The position numbers and the translations under genes are program-made. Shown piece after piece: positions 53,119-61,144 of a stretch of DNA of 64,000 nucleotides (within the stretch, counting starts at the first letter, position 1; each line of letters opens with the position of its first letter). The stretch is taken from positions 1 through 64,000 of the forward strand of contig NZ_SMFU01000013.1 in NCBI RefSeq assembly GCF_004339595.1, read 5' to 3'. The stretch comes from Marinobacterium mangrovicola (GTDB lineage: Bacteria > Pseudomonadota > Gammaproteobacteria > Pseudomonadales > Balneatricaceae). The notes beneath the pieces are model-generated. The model did not search any database and was not told the DNA's origin. It worked only from the letters and a program-made list of their open reading frames with translations.

Positions 53119-53314
53119 TAGTATAAAACTTATATTAGTAATTTTAAAAAACAATTCAACAGAATTACTAATTTTAATTTTCTACGACTTAACCGTCTTT
53201 TAGGTCATTAAAATCTACCCATTCGCTGCCGCTGCAAATATATTCCAGCTCCGGAACTAACTGTTGGGAAAGGTCAAGATTAATGGCAGATAACCATTTG
53301 CGACTATCACCTAG

Positions 53315-53659
53315 TTAGTAAGATAACTGGCTTACATGTAATAACTCACGAGAAGGCCCCCATAAATAAAATACTTTCCCCCACACTTCCTGCTTTATTG
53401 ATGAAATTTTCATTTTATAGGAAGATCCCGAACACAATTGATGTGCTAATCTAATATCAGACACACATATATTTAGGAATTGATTTTTCGCAACCGACAG
53501 GTAATAAAAATGCTGTATTAAAAATGATGCTCCGTTATTCATCAAATAAAAATAATCTTCTGATATTTGCTCTATATCGAATCCGATTTCAGAATAAAAG
53601 CAAAGAGACTCATCCAGATTATTTACCTGAATCATCCCTTTTATAGATGTAGCATTCAT
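53315..53659 (-). CDS. VOC-superfamily (glyoxalase/bleomycin-resistance) protein
   Basis: 114 residues. It has the VOC pattern: IKGMIQVNNLDESLCFYSEIGFDIEQ, YFYLMNNGASFLI, then a second half with FLNICVSDI and KVFYLWGPSRELLHVSQ. Typical metal ligands (His, Glu) are only partly kept, so binding rather than catalysis is possible. It is the last gene of an operon with the HipS-like gene and an unknown protein (gaps of 3 and 6 bases). Function of a VOC protein in a toxin-antitoxin-like locus is unclear. Confidence 0.65.
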   Translation of the reverse strand: MNATSIKGMIQVNNLDESLCFYSEIGFDIEQISEDYFYLMNNGASFLIQHFYYLSVAKNQFLNICVSDIRLAHQLCSGSSYKMKISSIKQEVWGKVFYLWGPSRELLHVSQLSY

Positions 53660-53665
53660 ATAAAG

Positions 53666-54304
53666 TCAATATATTGGGTCGCCTATTGTTGCGCCGTTAC
53701 GTTCCATGTGTTTCATAGAATTTATATTATCAGGACTAAAACCCTGGCGTAAACGTTGGTAATCCTCTATCGAAACTTCGACTTCCTTGTATGGTTTTTT
53801 TAAGCGATAGTCACTTCCAGACTTCGTATAAACTACTAATTCTTCATCATTCTCATACGCGCTAATAGCAACGGAAGTGATCATCCATTCACAGTGTCGC
53901 AATTCGAAGGTCTTTACGGGCGCTCCCCAGCCAAGACGTCCGACCCGCTCTTTACCATCTTGTGTAGTCAAATGGATTAGGTACGAGCCTGGCTGAAGAA
54001 CCGCAGTCGCTGGTTCTACAGCCACTGTTCTTTCTATCACTTCAAGACTGTTTAAGATTTCGTCAGCAAAATATCTATAACTTTTAGTCTTATAGGTTTC
54101 CTTTAATCTTTCACCGCACCAGAATGTATAACTTCTAGATTTTATGCAAACATCCTTTTTTCCAGGCTCTCTAAAAACAGCATTGGTTAACTCATAGTCG
54201 CTTAGCATCTCACTTCGTAGCGGCTCTGGAATATTTTTTACAGCGAGCACAGGGCCAGAGACTGGCACACTCATCATTAATTGCAAAAGGTCTCGTATCT
54301 TCAT
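53666..54304 (-). CDS. Unknown protein of the HipS-like operon
   Basis: 212 residues, no recognised family. It lacks the P-loop, kinase and catalytic-loop features of HipA/HipT. Segments GSYLIHLTTQDGKERVGRLGW and VYTKSGSDYRLKKPYKEVEV suggest a mixed alpha/beta fold. It follows the HipS-like gene by 3 bases and precedes the VOC gene by 6, on the minus strand. In a normal hipBST locus a kinase would sit here, so this protein may be the effector that replaces it. Confidence 0.6.
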   Translation of the reverse strand: MKIRDLLQLMMSVPVSGPVLAVKNIPEPLRSEMLSDYELTNAVFREPGKKDVCIKSRSYTFWCGERLKETYKTKSYRYFADEILNSLEVIERTVAVEPATAVLQPGSYLIHLTTQDGKERVGRLGWGAPVKTFELRHCEWMITSVAISAYENDEELVVYTKSGSDYRLKKPYKEVEVSIEDYQRLRQGFSPDNINSMKHMERNGATIGDPIY

Positions 54305-54307
54305 TTT

Positions 54308-54607
54308 TTACATAACTCTTTTGAAGGTTATCGCGCCAACAGTGTTGTCATAATCGCTTGTTATCAAACCGAAAATATCATCTTTATCTATACCCTCCGG
54401 AATCGGAAATCCTTCGATTAACATATTTTCAAAAAATGGAAATAATTTATCCGATGTGTAGGTCTTTTCACTCAGGGGTAACCTGTAAGCGATGGAAACA
54501 CCATCTTTTATAAACTCTTTATCATATGTGAATTCATAGCAACATCTATTGTATTCAACTAATTTACCCGCGACTTTTCCGTTATAGTAAACCTCAGCCA
54601 CTCTCAT
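54308..54607 (-). CDS. HipS-like protein (isolated HipA N-terminal subdomain)
   Basis: 99 residues matching the N-subdomain 1 of HipA: an initial VYYNGKVAGKL, then FTYDKEFIKDGVSIAYRLPL and FPFFENMLIEGFPIPEG, then a terminal DNTVGAITFKRV. In HipBST this domain is a separate gene, hipS, that neutralises HipT. Here no HipT kinase follows. It is divergent from the HipB-like repressor gene, with two operators in the 185-base gap. Confidence 0.72.
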   Translation of the reverse strand: MRVAEVYYNGKVAGKLVEYNRCCYEFTYDKEFIKDGVSIAYRLPLSEKTYTSDKLFPFFENMLIEGFPIPEGIDKDDIFGLITSDYDNTVGAITFKRVM

Positions 54608-54746
54608 TTTTTACCACTCACTCCTGGCGAAACAGATGGAAAACCCGTTATTAATAGGTGAACCAAGTGACTCACCACTATAAAAGAAATTCTATTGAAA
54701 TAGACGTTCCGCGTGCTGGTCTCGAATGTATTGAATTAATATGATT

Positions 54747-54765
54747 TGTCCCTAATTTGGGGACA
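54747..54765. promoter_or_regulatory. HipB-type operator 1
   Basis: TGTCCC-TAATTTG-GGGACA, a palindrome with 6-base arms and a 7-base spacer, 27 bases centre to centre from operator 2. HipB proteins bind paired palindromes in their own promoters (for example TATCC-N8-GGATA in E. coli). Confidence 0.65.
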
Positions 54766-54774
54766 TTTTAGCGC

Positions 54775-54791
54775 GTCCCTAAGATAGGGAC
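54775..54791. promoter_or_regulatory. HipB-type operator 2, adjoining the start codon
   Basis: GTCCC-TAAGATA-GGGAC lies one base before the ATG of the HipB-like gene. Its right arm may also serve as a weak ribosome site. Bound repressor would block its own expression. Confidence 0.65.
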
Positions 54792-54792
54792 A

Positions 54793-55059
54793 ATGGATAA
54801 ATCGACAAGAAATTCTCGTTATGCGCTGCTCATCGAATGGCTGCGCCAAGAACGGATCGCTCGGGGCCTGACGGTAAGGGAGGTCGGAACGCTCATTGAC
54901 GAGCCTTTCCAGTTTGTGAGCAAAGTAGAGAACGTAGAACGGAAGTTGAACGTTTACGAGTTCGTTCAATATTGTGAAGCACTCGGGATTGATCCCGTGG
55001 TGGGTCTTGGACTGCTTAAGTCAAAAAGTCATACGCAACTTGAGGAAGACTACTTTTAG
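54793..55059 (+). CDS. HipB-like helix-turn-helix repressor
   Basis: 88 residues. A Cro/XRE helix-turn-helix covers LRQERIARGLTVREVGTLIDEPFQFVSKVENVERKLNVYEF (about 18-58), with an extra helix (VQYCEALGIDP). This is the HipB size and shape. It is divergent from the HipS-like operon with two GTCCC-N7-GGGAC palindromes between. Autorepression is expected. Confidence 0.8.
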   Translation: MDKSTRNSRYALLIEWLRQERIARGLTVREVGTLIDEPFQFVSKVENVERKLNVYEFVQYCEALGIDPVVGLGLLKSKSHTQLEEDYF

Positions 55060-55257
55060 TTAAAGCAGGTAGAACATCAGCTGAACAGCTGTAATCGACA
55101 GAGTCACTGCACTACCTGATCTTCGCCCTAAGCAGCCAGTCCAGCAGACCTGCGCTTAGCCCAAACCCGACAGTCATTCTAAGAGCCGCATTTACTTTGG
55201 TGTTAGCCATTGGCCCCATCAGAATTCGAGTAGTGAAGACACTAGTTCGTGTCTGGT

Positions 55258-55301
55258 GGAAAAAAGAACGCCCCTCTGGTCCAGAAGCCTTTCGGGGCGC
55301 A
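55258..55301 (-). terminator. Rho-independent terminator of the 55.3-56.1 kb gene
   Basis: CGCCCC (55270-55275) and GGGGCG (55295-55300) form the outer stem, with a TCTGG/CCAGA inner stem. On the minus strand TTCTTTTTT follows. It stands 20-60 bases after that gene's stop. Confidence 0.7.
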
Positions 55302-55321
55302 CTATTTCGAACGATTAGATG

Positions 55322-56149
55322 CTAATCATCATCCCAAGGGTCCGGATCTTCTTCAACAGCCATGATCTGATCATCGGTTATGTCGAAGTCACCCTCCAGA
55401 ATTTCCACTGACGTAGTACTAGGTGGTGAGCCTGGAACCCAAGTTACACGCAGTTCGAGCCCTGAGTTCCAGTAGATATATAATACCGATCCGTCACTAC
55501 CATCTTGTTCCGGGCTAAATTCACCAGCACCTACGCGTAGCTCATCGCCATCACTATTCACAAGATCAACATAGCCGACAATGCCCATTTTCCATTCTCC
55601 GTTAAAACCTGAATCCACGTCTTCCGAGAATAACTCGTCCGAGCTAGCGCTCTCATCTGTTACCTCAAAACCTTGATCGGCCAGTTCCCACTGTCCGGAC
55701 CGCCAACGGGTCCATAACTTTCCAGTAAGAGCCAACGAATGCCCAGAATAAGGCCGATCAATATCCGGTTCGCCTGTGTACTCAAAAGATACATTGCTTA
55801 TGAGAATGCCGGTATCTGGATCGTAACTACTTGAAGCTACGTCAAGGTTCTCAATCATGAACATGGTTGCATTCATATCAGCGATCGTGCCAGCCACTTC
55901 GTTCTCAACAGCAAGGTCTAGCTCTCTATAAATGTTATCCATATACACGACATTCGACTCCCAATCAGGGCCAAACGCATAGGTTCCTAGCCGGGGATCC
56001 AGTGGATTATGTCTAGCGAGGGTCTGCATCTCATGATACGTCGAGAAACCACCAACTCTGGCAGCTCGCTCGTAGGCTTCCGATAATGAAAGATCCGGAT
56101 ATATCGAACGTGCAGTTTGCTTGATTACATCTAAGTACAAGTACGCCAT
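55322..56149 (-). CDS. Unknown protein with acidic C terminus
   Basis: 275 residues from the ATG at 56149 (GTGGAG upstream; an in-frame GTG lies 4 codons earlier). The N terminus (MAYLYLDVIKQTARSIYPDLSLSEAYERAARVGGFSTYHEM) is helical and similar in look to a small DNA-associated domain found in other plasmid- and island-borne proteins. The middle is beta-rich and the end is strongly acidic (DPDPWDDD). No known family. It has its own terminator and seems a single-gene unit. Could be a defence or inhibitor protein; not established. Confidence 0.6.
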   Translation of the reverse strand: MAYLYLDVIKQTARSIYPDLSLSEAYERAARVGGFSTYHEMQTLARHNPLDPRLGTYAFGPDWESNVVYMDNIYRELDLAVENEVAGTIADMNATMFMIENLDVASSSYDPDTGILISNVSFEYTGEPDIDRPYSGHSLALTGKLWTRWRSGQWELADQGFEVTDESASSDELFSEDVDSGFNGEWKMGIVGYVDLVNSDGDELRVGAGEFSPEQDGSDGSVLYIYWNSGLELRVTWVPGSPPSTTSVEILEGDFDITDDQIMAVEEDPDPWDDD

Positions 56150-56344
56150 GTCGATCTCCACGGCACCTGCTACAGAGTTGTTCGCTCACCCCACGGTGCC
56201 TGAAGTTCTGGCTATGGGTTAATTTAAATCAATTGTGATGATGGGGAAGGGTTTGCCAATTGCGAACGGCTAGCGTCCATCAGCGCTTCGTCCACCCTAG
56301 CGTAATTTTTGAACACGAGCAAGGCAGCCCCATCTTAAAAATCT

Positions 56345-56533
56345 TTACCAAGGGCAAACGGCTCTATACTTCAAATTGATGGTGCACGAGCTTGCGTTAC
56401 CCAACTTCAACTCGACCACCAACTTCTTCAGCCGATGGTTGTCCTGCTTTAGCTTATTTAACCGCATCAGCAAAGATGCCAAGCTCGCCATATTTCTTAC
56501 AACAAGTGTAAACCTAGCATTCGACGTGCCCAT
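56345..56533 (-). pseudogene. Remnant of IS3-family OrfA
   Basis: 62 residues. The segment RNMASLASLLMRLNKLKQDN followed by HRLKKLVVELKL resembles the conserved YGG-M-x-L-x-x-LKxLExENxRLKKLxAEL zone at the C-terminal end of IS3 OrfA. NARF before it also fits. The helix-turn-helix and OrfB are missing, so it is debris. Short and degenerate; moderate confidence. Confidence 0.45.
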
Positions 56534-56891
56534 CTTTCAGCACACTCAGGGGAAGAGGGAACATCGCTTGGTTTGCTTGAAGGCAAAGGTGGGCCGCAGC
56601 TCAGTTCAACAGGAAACATGGATGAAAAAGACATCCTCTATTTCGTTCCATTCTTACCACCTGTGGTATATCCTGAAGCGAATCCCTAAAAGTTCCAAAA
56701 TCATAAGTTTTAGAGCGATTCATCATTGAAAACAGGGCATTCTGGAACCATATTCACCATTTACCATGTCAAACTTACCATGAAGACATGGCAAGTGACT
56801 GATAGTAAAGATTTATTCCAGCAAACCCTGAGTTTTGGAACGTTTTTTTACGGATTATATATAACGAACCCCACAAAATAATCTTTTGATG

Positions 56892-56924
56892 AAAGGGCCT
56901 CTATATCTTGAGGCCCTTTGCTTT
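56892..56924 (+). terminator. Rho-independent terminator before pilD
   Basis: AAAGGGCCTC (56892-56901) and GAGGCCCTTT (56910-56919) form a perfect 10-bp stem with an 8-base loop, followed by GCTTTT. No plus-strand gene is evident upstream, so it probably once ended a gene now displaced by the island. Confidence 0.75.
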
Positions 56925-56946
56925 TAACTAGCCGAAGCGAACTGTT

Positions 56947-57819
56947 GTGATCTTAATCCAGAACCTTTACTTCCTGCTCGCCGAGCCAGGCCTTTTTGCC
57001 CTGCTGACCGGGCTCGTTATCTCGCTTTCCGTTGGCAGTTTTCTTAACGTCGTCATCTACCGGTTACCGGTGATGATGGAGCGCGAATGGCAGTCGATGA
57101 CCGCTACTGCTGACTCAGCCGATGCCCATCAGGAAGCGTTCAATCTGGCAGTGCCTGCCTCACGCTGCGGACAATGCGGCCACCGTATCCGCTGGTACGA
57201 GAATATCCCGGTGCTCAGCTACCTTGCCCTGCGAGGCCGCTGCAGCGGCTGCAAAAGTCCGATATCACTGCGATATCCATCAATTGAACTACTAACAGGA
57301 ATACTTGGCGGTTTTATTGGCTGGCAATTCGGCCTGGGGTTGGCCGGCGCAGGGATGCTGCTGCTGACCTGGATACTGGTCGCACTGACCTTTATCGATA
57401 TCGATCATCAACTGCTTCCTGACAGGCTAACGCTGCCACTGATGTGGATTGGTCTGCTGCTAAATACTCAGGGAATTTTTACCTCCCTTGAACACGCCGT
57501 TATTGGTGCCGCGGCAGGATATCTTGTGCTCTGGAGCGTGTATTGGCTATTCAAGCTGCTTACAGGCAAGGAAGGCATGGGCTATGGAGACTTCAAACTG
57601 TTGGCGGCTATAGGAGCCTGGGGCGGTTTTGAAGTACTGCCTCTGACTATTTTGCTGTCATCGGTGGTGGGTGTTGTTCTGGCTCTGGTACTGATGGCAA
57701 CCAAGCGTCACCAAATGGCCAACCCTCTTCCCTTTGGGCCCTATCTGGCGATTGCCGGCTGGATAGCCCTGATCTGGGGAGAACAGATCAACGGTTGGTA
57801 TCTGAGAATGCTGCTGTAG
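56947..57819 (+). CDS. pilD: Type IV prepilin peptidase/methylase
   Basis: 290 residues, the normal length. Two zinc-ligand pairs (CGQCGHRIRW and RCSGCKSPIS, about 77-104) belong to the cytoplasmic N-terminal domain. The membrane aspartates are in FIDIDHQLLPDRLTL (about 150) and GMGYGDFKLLAAIG (about 212). Seven or eight helices. It cleaves and methylates type IV pilin precursors at the inner membrane. It normally follows pilB and pilC, which are missing from this window. The GTG start has no clear ribosome site. Confidence 0.92.
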   Translation: MILIQNLYFLLAEPGLFALLTGLVISLSVGSFLNVVIYRLPVMMEREWQSMTATADSADAHQEAFNLAVPASRCGQCGHRIRWYENIPVLSYLALRGRCSGCKSPISLRYPSIELLTGILGGFIGWQFGLGLAGAGMLLLTWILVALTFIDIDHQLLPDRLTLPLMWIGLLLNTQGIFTSLEHAVIGAAAGYLVLWSVYWLFKLLTGKEGMGYGDFKLLAAIGAWGGFEVLPLTILLSSVVGVVLALVLMATKRHQMANPLPFGPYLAIAGWIALIWGEQINGWYLRMLL

Positions 57820-57944
57820 AAAGGGGCTCTCCGCCCCATCGTGCCGGGCACGACAGCGAATAGAAATCACAGCGGATAATCCCCATGGGAAAGCAGCCAC
57901 CGCATAATTTTGTAGGAGGCCCACAACCTTTTGGGCCACCCGAT

Positions 57945-58157
57945 TTAATGCCGAGTCGGAGTAAAAGGCTGCTCTTCCGGGTCCAGGCCGGTGCTGTAAT
58001 CCTCCAGTGAGGGCTCTGCGGCGATCTGATAACCTTCGCTCGCCCACTCTCCCAAATCGATCATACGGCAGCGTTTACTGCAGAATGGGCGAAACTTGTT
58101 TTCCGGGCTGTAAACAGTTTCTTTGCCACATTGCGGACATTTAATCGCTTTACTCAT
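57945..58157 (-). CDS. yacG: DNA gyrase inhibitor YacG
   Basis: 70 residues. The zinc site is CPQCGKETVY then FCSKRCRMIDLGEWASEGY, exactly the family pattern (CxxC, x15, CxxxC). YacG inhibits gyrase by binding GyrB. Situated between pilD and coaE, its conserved place in gammaproteobacteria. Confidence 0.93.
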   Translation of the reverse strand: MSKAIKCPQCGKETVYSPENKFRPFCSKRCRMIDLGEWASEGYQIAAEPSLEDYSTGLDPEEQPFTPTRH

Positions 58158-58215
58158 ATTTATAGTTGCTCCGCTTTGCTCTCGGTTTACAGACTAGCGT
58201 TTTACAGACTTCAGG

Positions 58216-58845
58216 TTACACAGGCTCGAGACCGACATAATCGCTCAGCTGACGATGCAGGGATTCCACCTGCGCTCTCAAATGCTCCAGGCTACCGCCG
58301 TTGTCGAGCAGGTAATCCGCCCTTCGGGTTCGTTCCACTCTGCTGCACTGGGATGCCAGGATCTTTGCCACCTGGTCGGCACTCACCTGATCCCTTTCAA
58401 TAGTGCGGTCGATCTGAGTTTGCTTATCCACATCGACCACAATCACCCTGTCCACCAAATCGACCTGGCCCGACTCGATCAGCAGCGGTGACACCAGCAT
58501 AACGTAGGGTGCGCCGGACGCTTCCAGACGCTCCCGAATCCGGTGGTTAATCAGTGGATGCAGCAGCTGCTCCAGCCATTCACGCTCGGAGGGTTCTGCG
58601 AATACACGCTCCCGCAATACCCTGCGATTGAGAGCACCGTCACCTTGAATCACTGCTTTCCCGAAATGCTGAGCGATAGACTCAAGCGCGGGCTCTCCAG
58701 GTTCAACCACCTCACGCGCTATCAGGTCCGCATCAACAACGGGCACGCCGAGACCGGCAAACATATCAGCCGCAGCACTTTTACCGCTACCGATTCCTCC
58801 GGTCAGGCCGACCTTTAAGGGCTTGCGGCCATCCACGTCACTCAC
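58216..58845 (-). CDS. coaE: Dephospho-CoA kinase
   Basis: About 209 residues. The P-loop GLTGGIGSGKSAAADMF (near residue 12), PVVDADLIAREVVEPG and ASQCSRVERTRRADYLLDNGG are characteristic. It phosphorylates dephospho-CoA, the last step of CoA synthesis. The start is uncertain: several GTG codons overlap the preceding gene's TGA; I use the GTG at 58845, which forms a GTGA junction. The frame reaches 58857. Confidence 0.9.
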   Translation of the reverse strand: MSDVDGRKPLKVGLTGGIGSGKSAAADMFAGLGVPVVDADLIAREVVEPGEPALESIAQHFGKAVIQGDGALNRRVLRERVFAEPSEREWLEQLLHPLINHRIRERLEASGAPYVMLVSPLLIESGQVDLVDRVIVVDVDKQTQIDRTIERDQVSADQVAKILASQCSRVERTRRADYLLDNGGSLEHLRAQVESLHRQLSDYVGLEPV

Positions 58846-59828
58846 CTTGGCCACCAATCCGAAATCGAAGCGATGCCCTGAGCTCCCTGTTCCCAGGCAA
58901 AAGGCAAATCTTGTCCAGTCACACCACCTAGCGCATAGACTGGAATTACGGCTTTCTCGGTAAGATCAAAAAAGCGCGGCCAGCCCAGCGTCTTGGCACC
59001 CGGGTGCGAAAGCGTCTGCTGCACAGGGGAGAGGGTTGTGAAGTCCAGGCCAAGCTCCGCAGCCCGGCGCAACTCAGATTCATCGTGACAGGATGCACTG
59101 AGCCACTCGCCTTTAAACTGCTTACGCGTTTCAAGAGCATTTAGCCGGGATGAGGTCAGATGCAGTCGCTCAGCTCCCAGCTCATTTGCCAGCTCAACAC
59201 TGGCATTAAGAATCAGGGCCAAGCCCTGTTCTTCACACCAAGGTTTCAGCTGCTGAAAAAGCTCCCCCAACGACCGCTCATCAAGCTCAGGATCGCGCAG
59301 CATAAACTGGACAGCTCCGGGCTCCAGTTCCGCCCCTTCGATGGCTGAGCTGATTCGTTGCTTGAGTGACTCTGCGGTCTCCTTACCAAGACTACCGGCA
59401 ATCCAGAGTCTCGAAGGCAACTGCGCCGCACTCACGATCGGCCGGTTGGCCGCCGGGAACTCATAGTCATTCAGCTGAGCCGGGCTAACCCAGCGCACCG
59501 GCTGCCCTTCGCGACCATGCGCTTTACCAGCAAAACCATCGACCTGCCACACATCAAGCAGCACCGACTTGTCCGGGTAATGATGGCTGATACGGATCAG
59601 CGGACGTGCCGTCTTCACCTGAATACCCAGCTCTTCATCCAGCTCCCGCGCAAGCGCGGCCTGCACAGGTTCGCCCGGCTCCACCTTGCCACCGGGAAAC
59701 TCCCAGAGGCCACCTTGATGCTTGTCGCTCGAGCGTTTGGCGATCAGGATCTGGTCGGCCGCGTCAGTGATCACTGCCGCGGCCACATGGATCAAACGCT
59801 TTTCAGGCTGCTCACTCAACTCTCTCAT
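58842..59828 (-). CDS. Nudix (MutT) hydrolase fused to a ThiE-like domain
   Basis: About 328 residues. The Nudix box GGLWEFPGGKVEPGE and ARELDEELGIQ lies at about 40-70. From about 185 on, a thiamine-phosphate-synthase-like barrel follows (LGELFQQLKPWCEEQGLALI, LHLTSSRLN, ASCHDESELRRAAELGLDF, and the closing PVYALGGVTGQDLPFAWEQGAQGIASIS). The Nudix part hydrolyses oxidised nucleotides such as 8-oxo-dGTP. The second domain probably does not make thiamine. This fusion is well known in Pseudomonas and relatives, at the same place near argJ and coaE. Confidence 0.88.
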   Translation of the reverse strand: MRELSEQPEKRLIHVAAAVITDAADQILIAKRSSDKHQGGLWEFPGGKVEPGEPVQAALARELDEELGIQVKTARPLIRISHHYPDKSVLLDVWQVDGFAGKAHGREGQPVRWVSPAQLNDYEFPAANRPIVSAAQLPSRLWIAGSLGKETAESLKQRISSAIEGAELEPGAVQFMLRDPELDERSLGELFQQLKPWCEEQGLALILNASVELANELGAERLHLTSSRLNALETRKQFKGEWLSASCHDESELRRAAELGLDFTTLSPVQQTLSHPGAKTLGWPRFFDLTEKAVIPVYALGGVTGQDLPFAWEQGAQGIASISDWWPR

Positions 59829-59846
59829 CTCACAAAACAACCGCGA

Positions 59847-61061
59847 TCAGCTGCGGTAGTCCGCATTGATATGCACGTAGTCAGTAGAGAGGTCAGTGGT
59901 CCAGACCGATTCGCGCACTTCACCACGGTTCAGAACCACATGGATCAGAATCTCTTCACCATTCATGACCGCCTGCCCCTGCTCTTCGGTATAGCTCGCA
60001 GCGCGCCCACCCTTTTCAACGATGCAGACATCGTTCAGGTAGATCTCGATAGCGTTGAGGTCCAGGTTCTCCACGCCAGCGCGGCCTACACAGGCCAGAA
60101 TCCGGCCCCAGTTTGGGTCGGAAGCGTAAAGCGCTGTCTTTACCAGCGGAGAATGAGCAATGGTGTAAGCCACATCCAGCGCCTCACGAACACTGACAGC
60201 CTTCTCAACACGCACCTCGACGAACTTCGTGGCGCCCTCACCGTCGCGCACAATAGACTGCGCAAGATGCAGCATCAACCGGTTCAGGGCGCTGACAAAC
60301 TTTTCGGCCGCCTCGCCGCTGCTTTCAACTTTCACACCACTACGACCGGTCGCAGCAAGAATGCAGGAGTCGTTGGTAGAAGTGTCGCCGTCTACGGTAA
60401 TGCGGTTAAAGGATTGCTCAGTTGCCGCTGTCAGCCAATCCTGAAGCAGTGCCTGATCGACTTCAGCGTCTGTGGCCACATAACCCAGCATGGTCGCCAT
60501 ATTGGGCATGATCATGCCGGCGCCCTTGGAGATTCCCGTCAGGGTGACGGTTTTGCCTTCGTGCTCAAACTGTTCGCAACCCGCTTTGGCGCGTGTGTCA
60601 GTCGTCATAATGCCGTGAGCGGCATTAAGCCAGTTATCTTCGTTTAGATCAGCTTTGGCAGCATCCAAAGCTGAGACAATCTTATCCACCGGCAGAGGCT
60701 CGCCTATTACACCGGTCGAAAACGGCAGAATCGCTTCGACAGTAACACCGGCGCGCTCCGCCAGCGCTTCACAGCAGGCAGTCGCGTCACGCATCCCCTG
60801 CTCACCGGTACCGGCATTGGCGTTACCGGTGTTCACCAGCAGGTAGCGTGTGGCGCTGGCGGCAAGATGTTTCTTGCTCAACACAACCGGCGCTGCACAG
60901 AAAGCATTTTTGGTGAACACGCCTGCCACCGTTGCGCCTTCGCAGAGTTCCATCAATACGATGTCGCGTCGCCCCGGCTTCTTGATACCGGCGGATGCCA
61001 CGCCAATCCGAAAGCCATCGACAGATTTAAGTTCAGGCAGGGTATCGGGACCAACAGCCAT
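59847..61061 (-). CDS. argJ: Bifunctional glutamate N-acetyltransferase/amino-acid acetyltransferase
   Basis: 404 residues, normal length. The autocleavage and catalytic Thr is in PNMATMLGY (about residue 190) after KGAGMIM. TGNANAGTGEQG lies near 108-119, and the C-terminal VHINADYRS is typical. It recycles the acetyl group in arginine synthesis, converting N-acetylornithine plus glutamate to ornithine and N-acetylglutamate. Next to secA, its usual place. Confidence 0.94.
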   Translation of the reverse strand: MAVGPDTLPELKSVDGFRIGVASAGIKKPGRRDIVLMELCEGATVAGVFTKNAFCAAPVVLSKKHLAASATRYLLVNTGNANAGTGEQGMRDATACCEALAERAGVTVEAILPFSTGVIGEPLPVDKIVSALDAAKADLNEDNWLNAAHGIMTTDTRAKAGCEQFEHEGKTVTLTGISKGAGMIMPNMATMLGYVATDAEVDQALLQDWLTAATEQSFNRITVDGDTSTNDSCILAATGRSGVKVESSGEAAEKFVSALNRLMLHLAQSIVRDGEGATKFVEVRVEKAVSVREALDVAYTIAHSPLVKTALYASDPNWGRILACVGRAGVENLDLNAIEIYLNDVCIVEKGGRAASYTEEQGQAVMNGEEILIHVVLNRGEVRESVWTTDLSTDYVHINADYRS

Positions 61062-61085
61062 GGTGCTTCCTCGCTGATTGTGGGT

Positions 61086-61110
61086 AAAACGCCGGCAATT
61101 GCCGGCGTAA
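61086..61110 (-). terminator. secA terminator
   Basis: A perfect 20-base palindrome ACGCCGGCAATTGCCGGCGT (61089-61108) lies 37 bases after the secA stop. On the minus strand TTTACCC follows, so it ends secA; on the plus strand AAGTTTTTC follows it, giving weak activity there. Confidence 0.75.
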
Positions 61111-61144
61111 GTTTTTCGCGTCTACAGTGCATCAGGCTCTAAGG

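Larger units (their letters stand above)
56150..56946. other. Right border of the island: IS3 remnant and terminator
   Basis: About 800 bases without an intact gene. It contains a degenerate IS3 OrfA fragment (about 56345-56533) and a terminator (56892-56924) just before pilD. The remaining bases show no recognisable ORF or RNA gene. This is where the island meets the conserved core genes. Confidence 0.55.

Noticed and set aside
53666-54304. HipT-type kinase
   Set aside because: No ATP-binding loop, catalytic Asp-loop or DFG-like motif; the length is too short for HipT.
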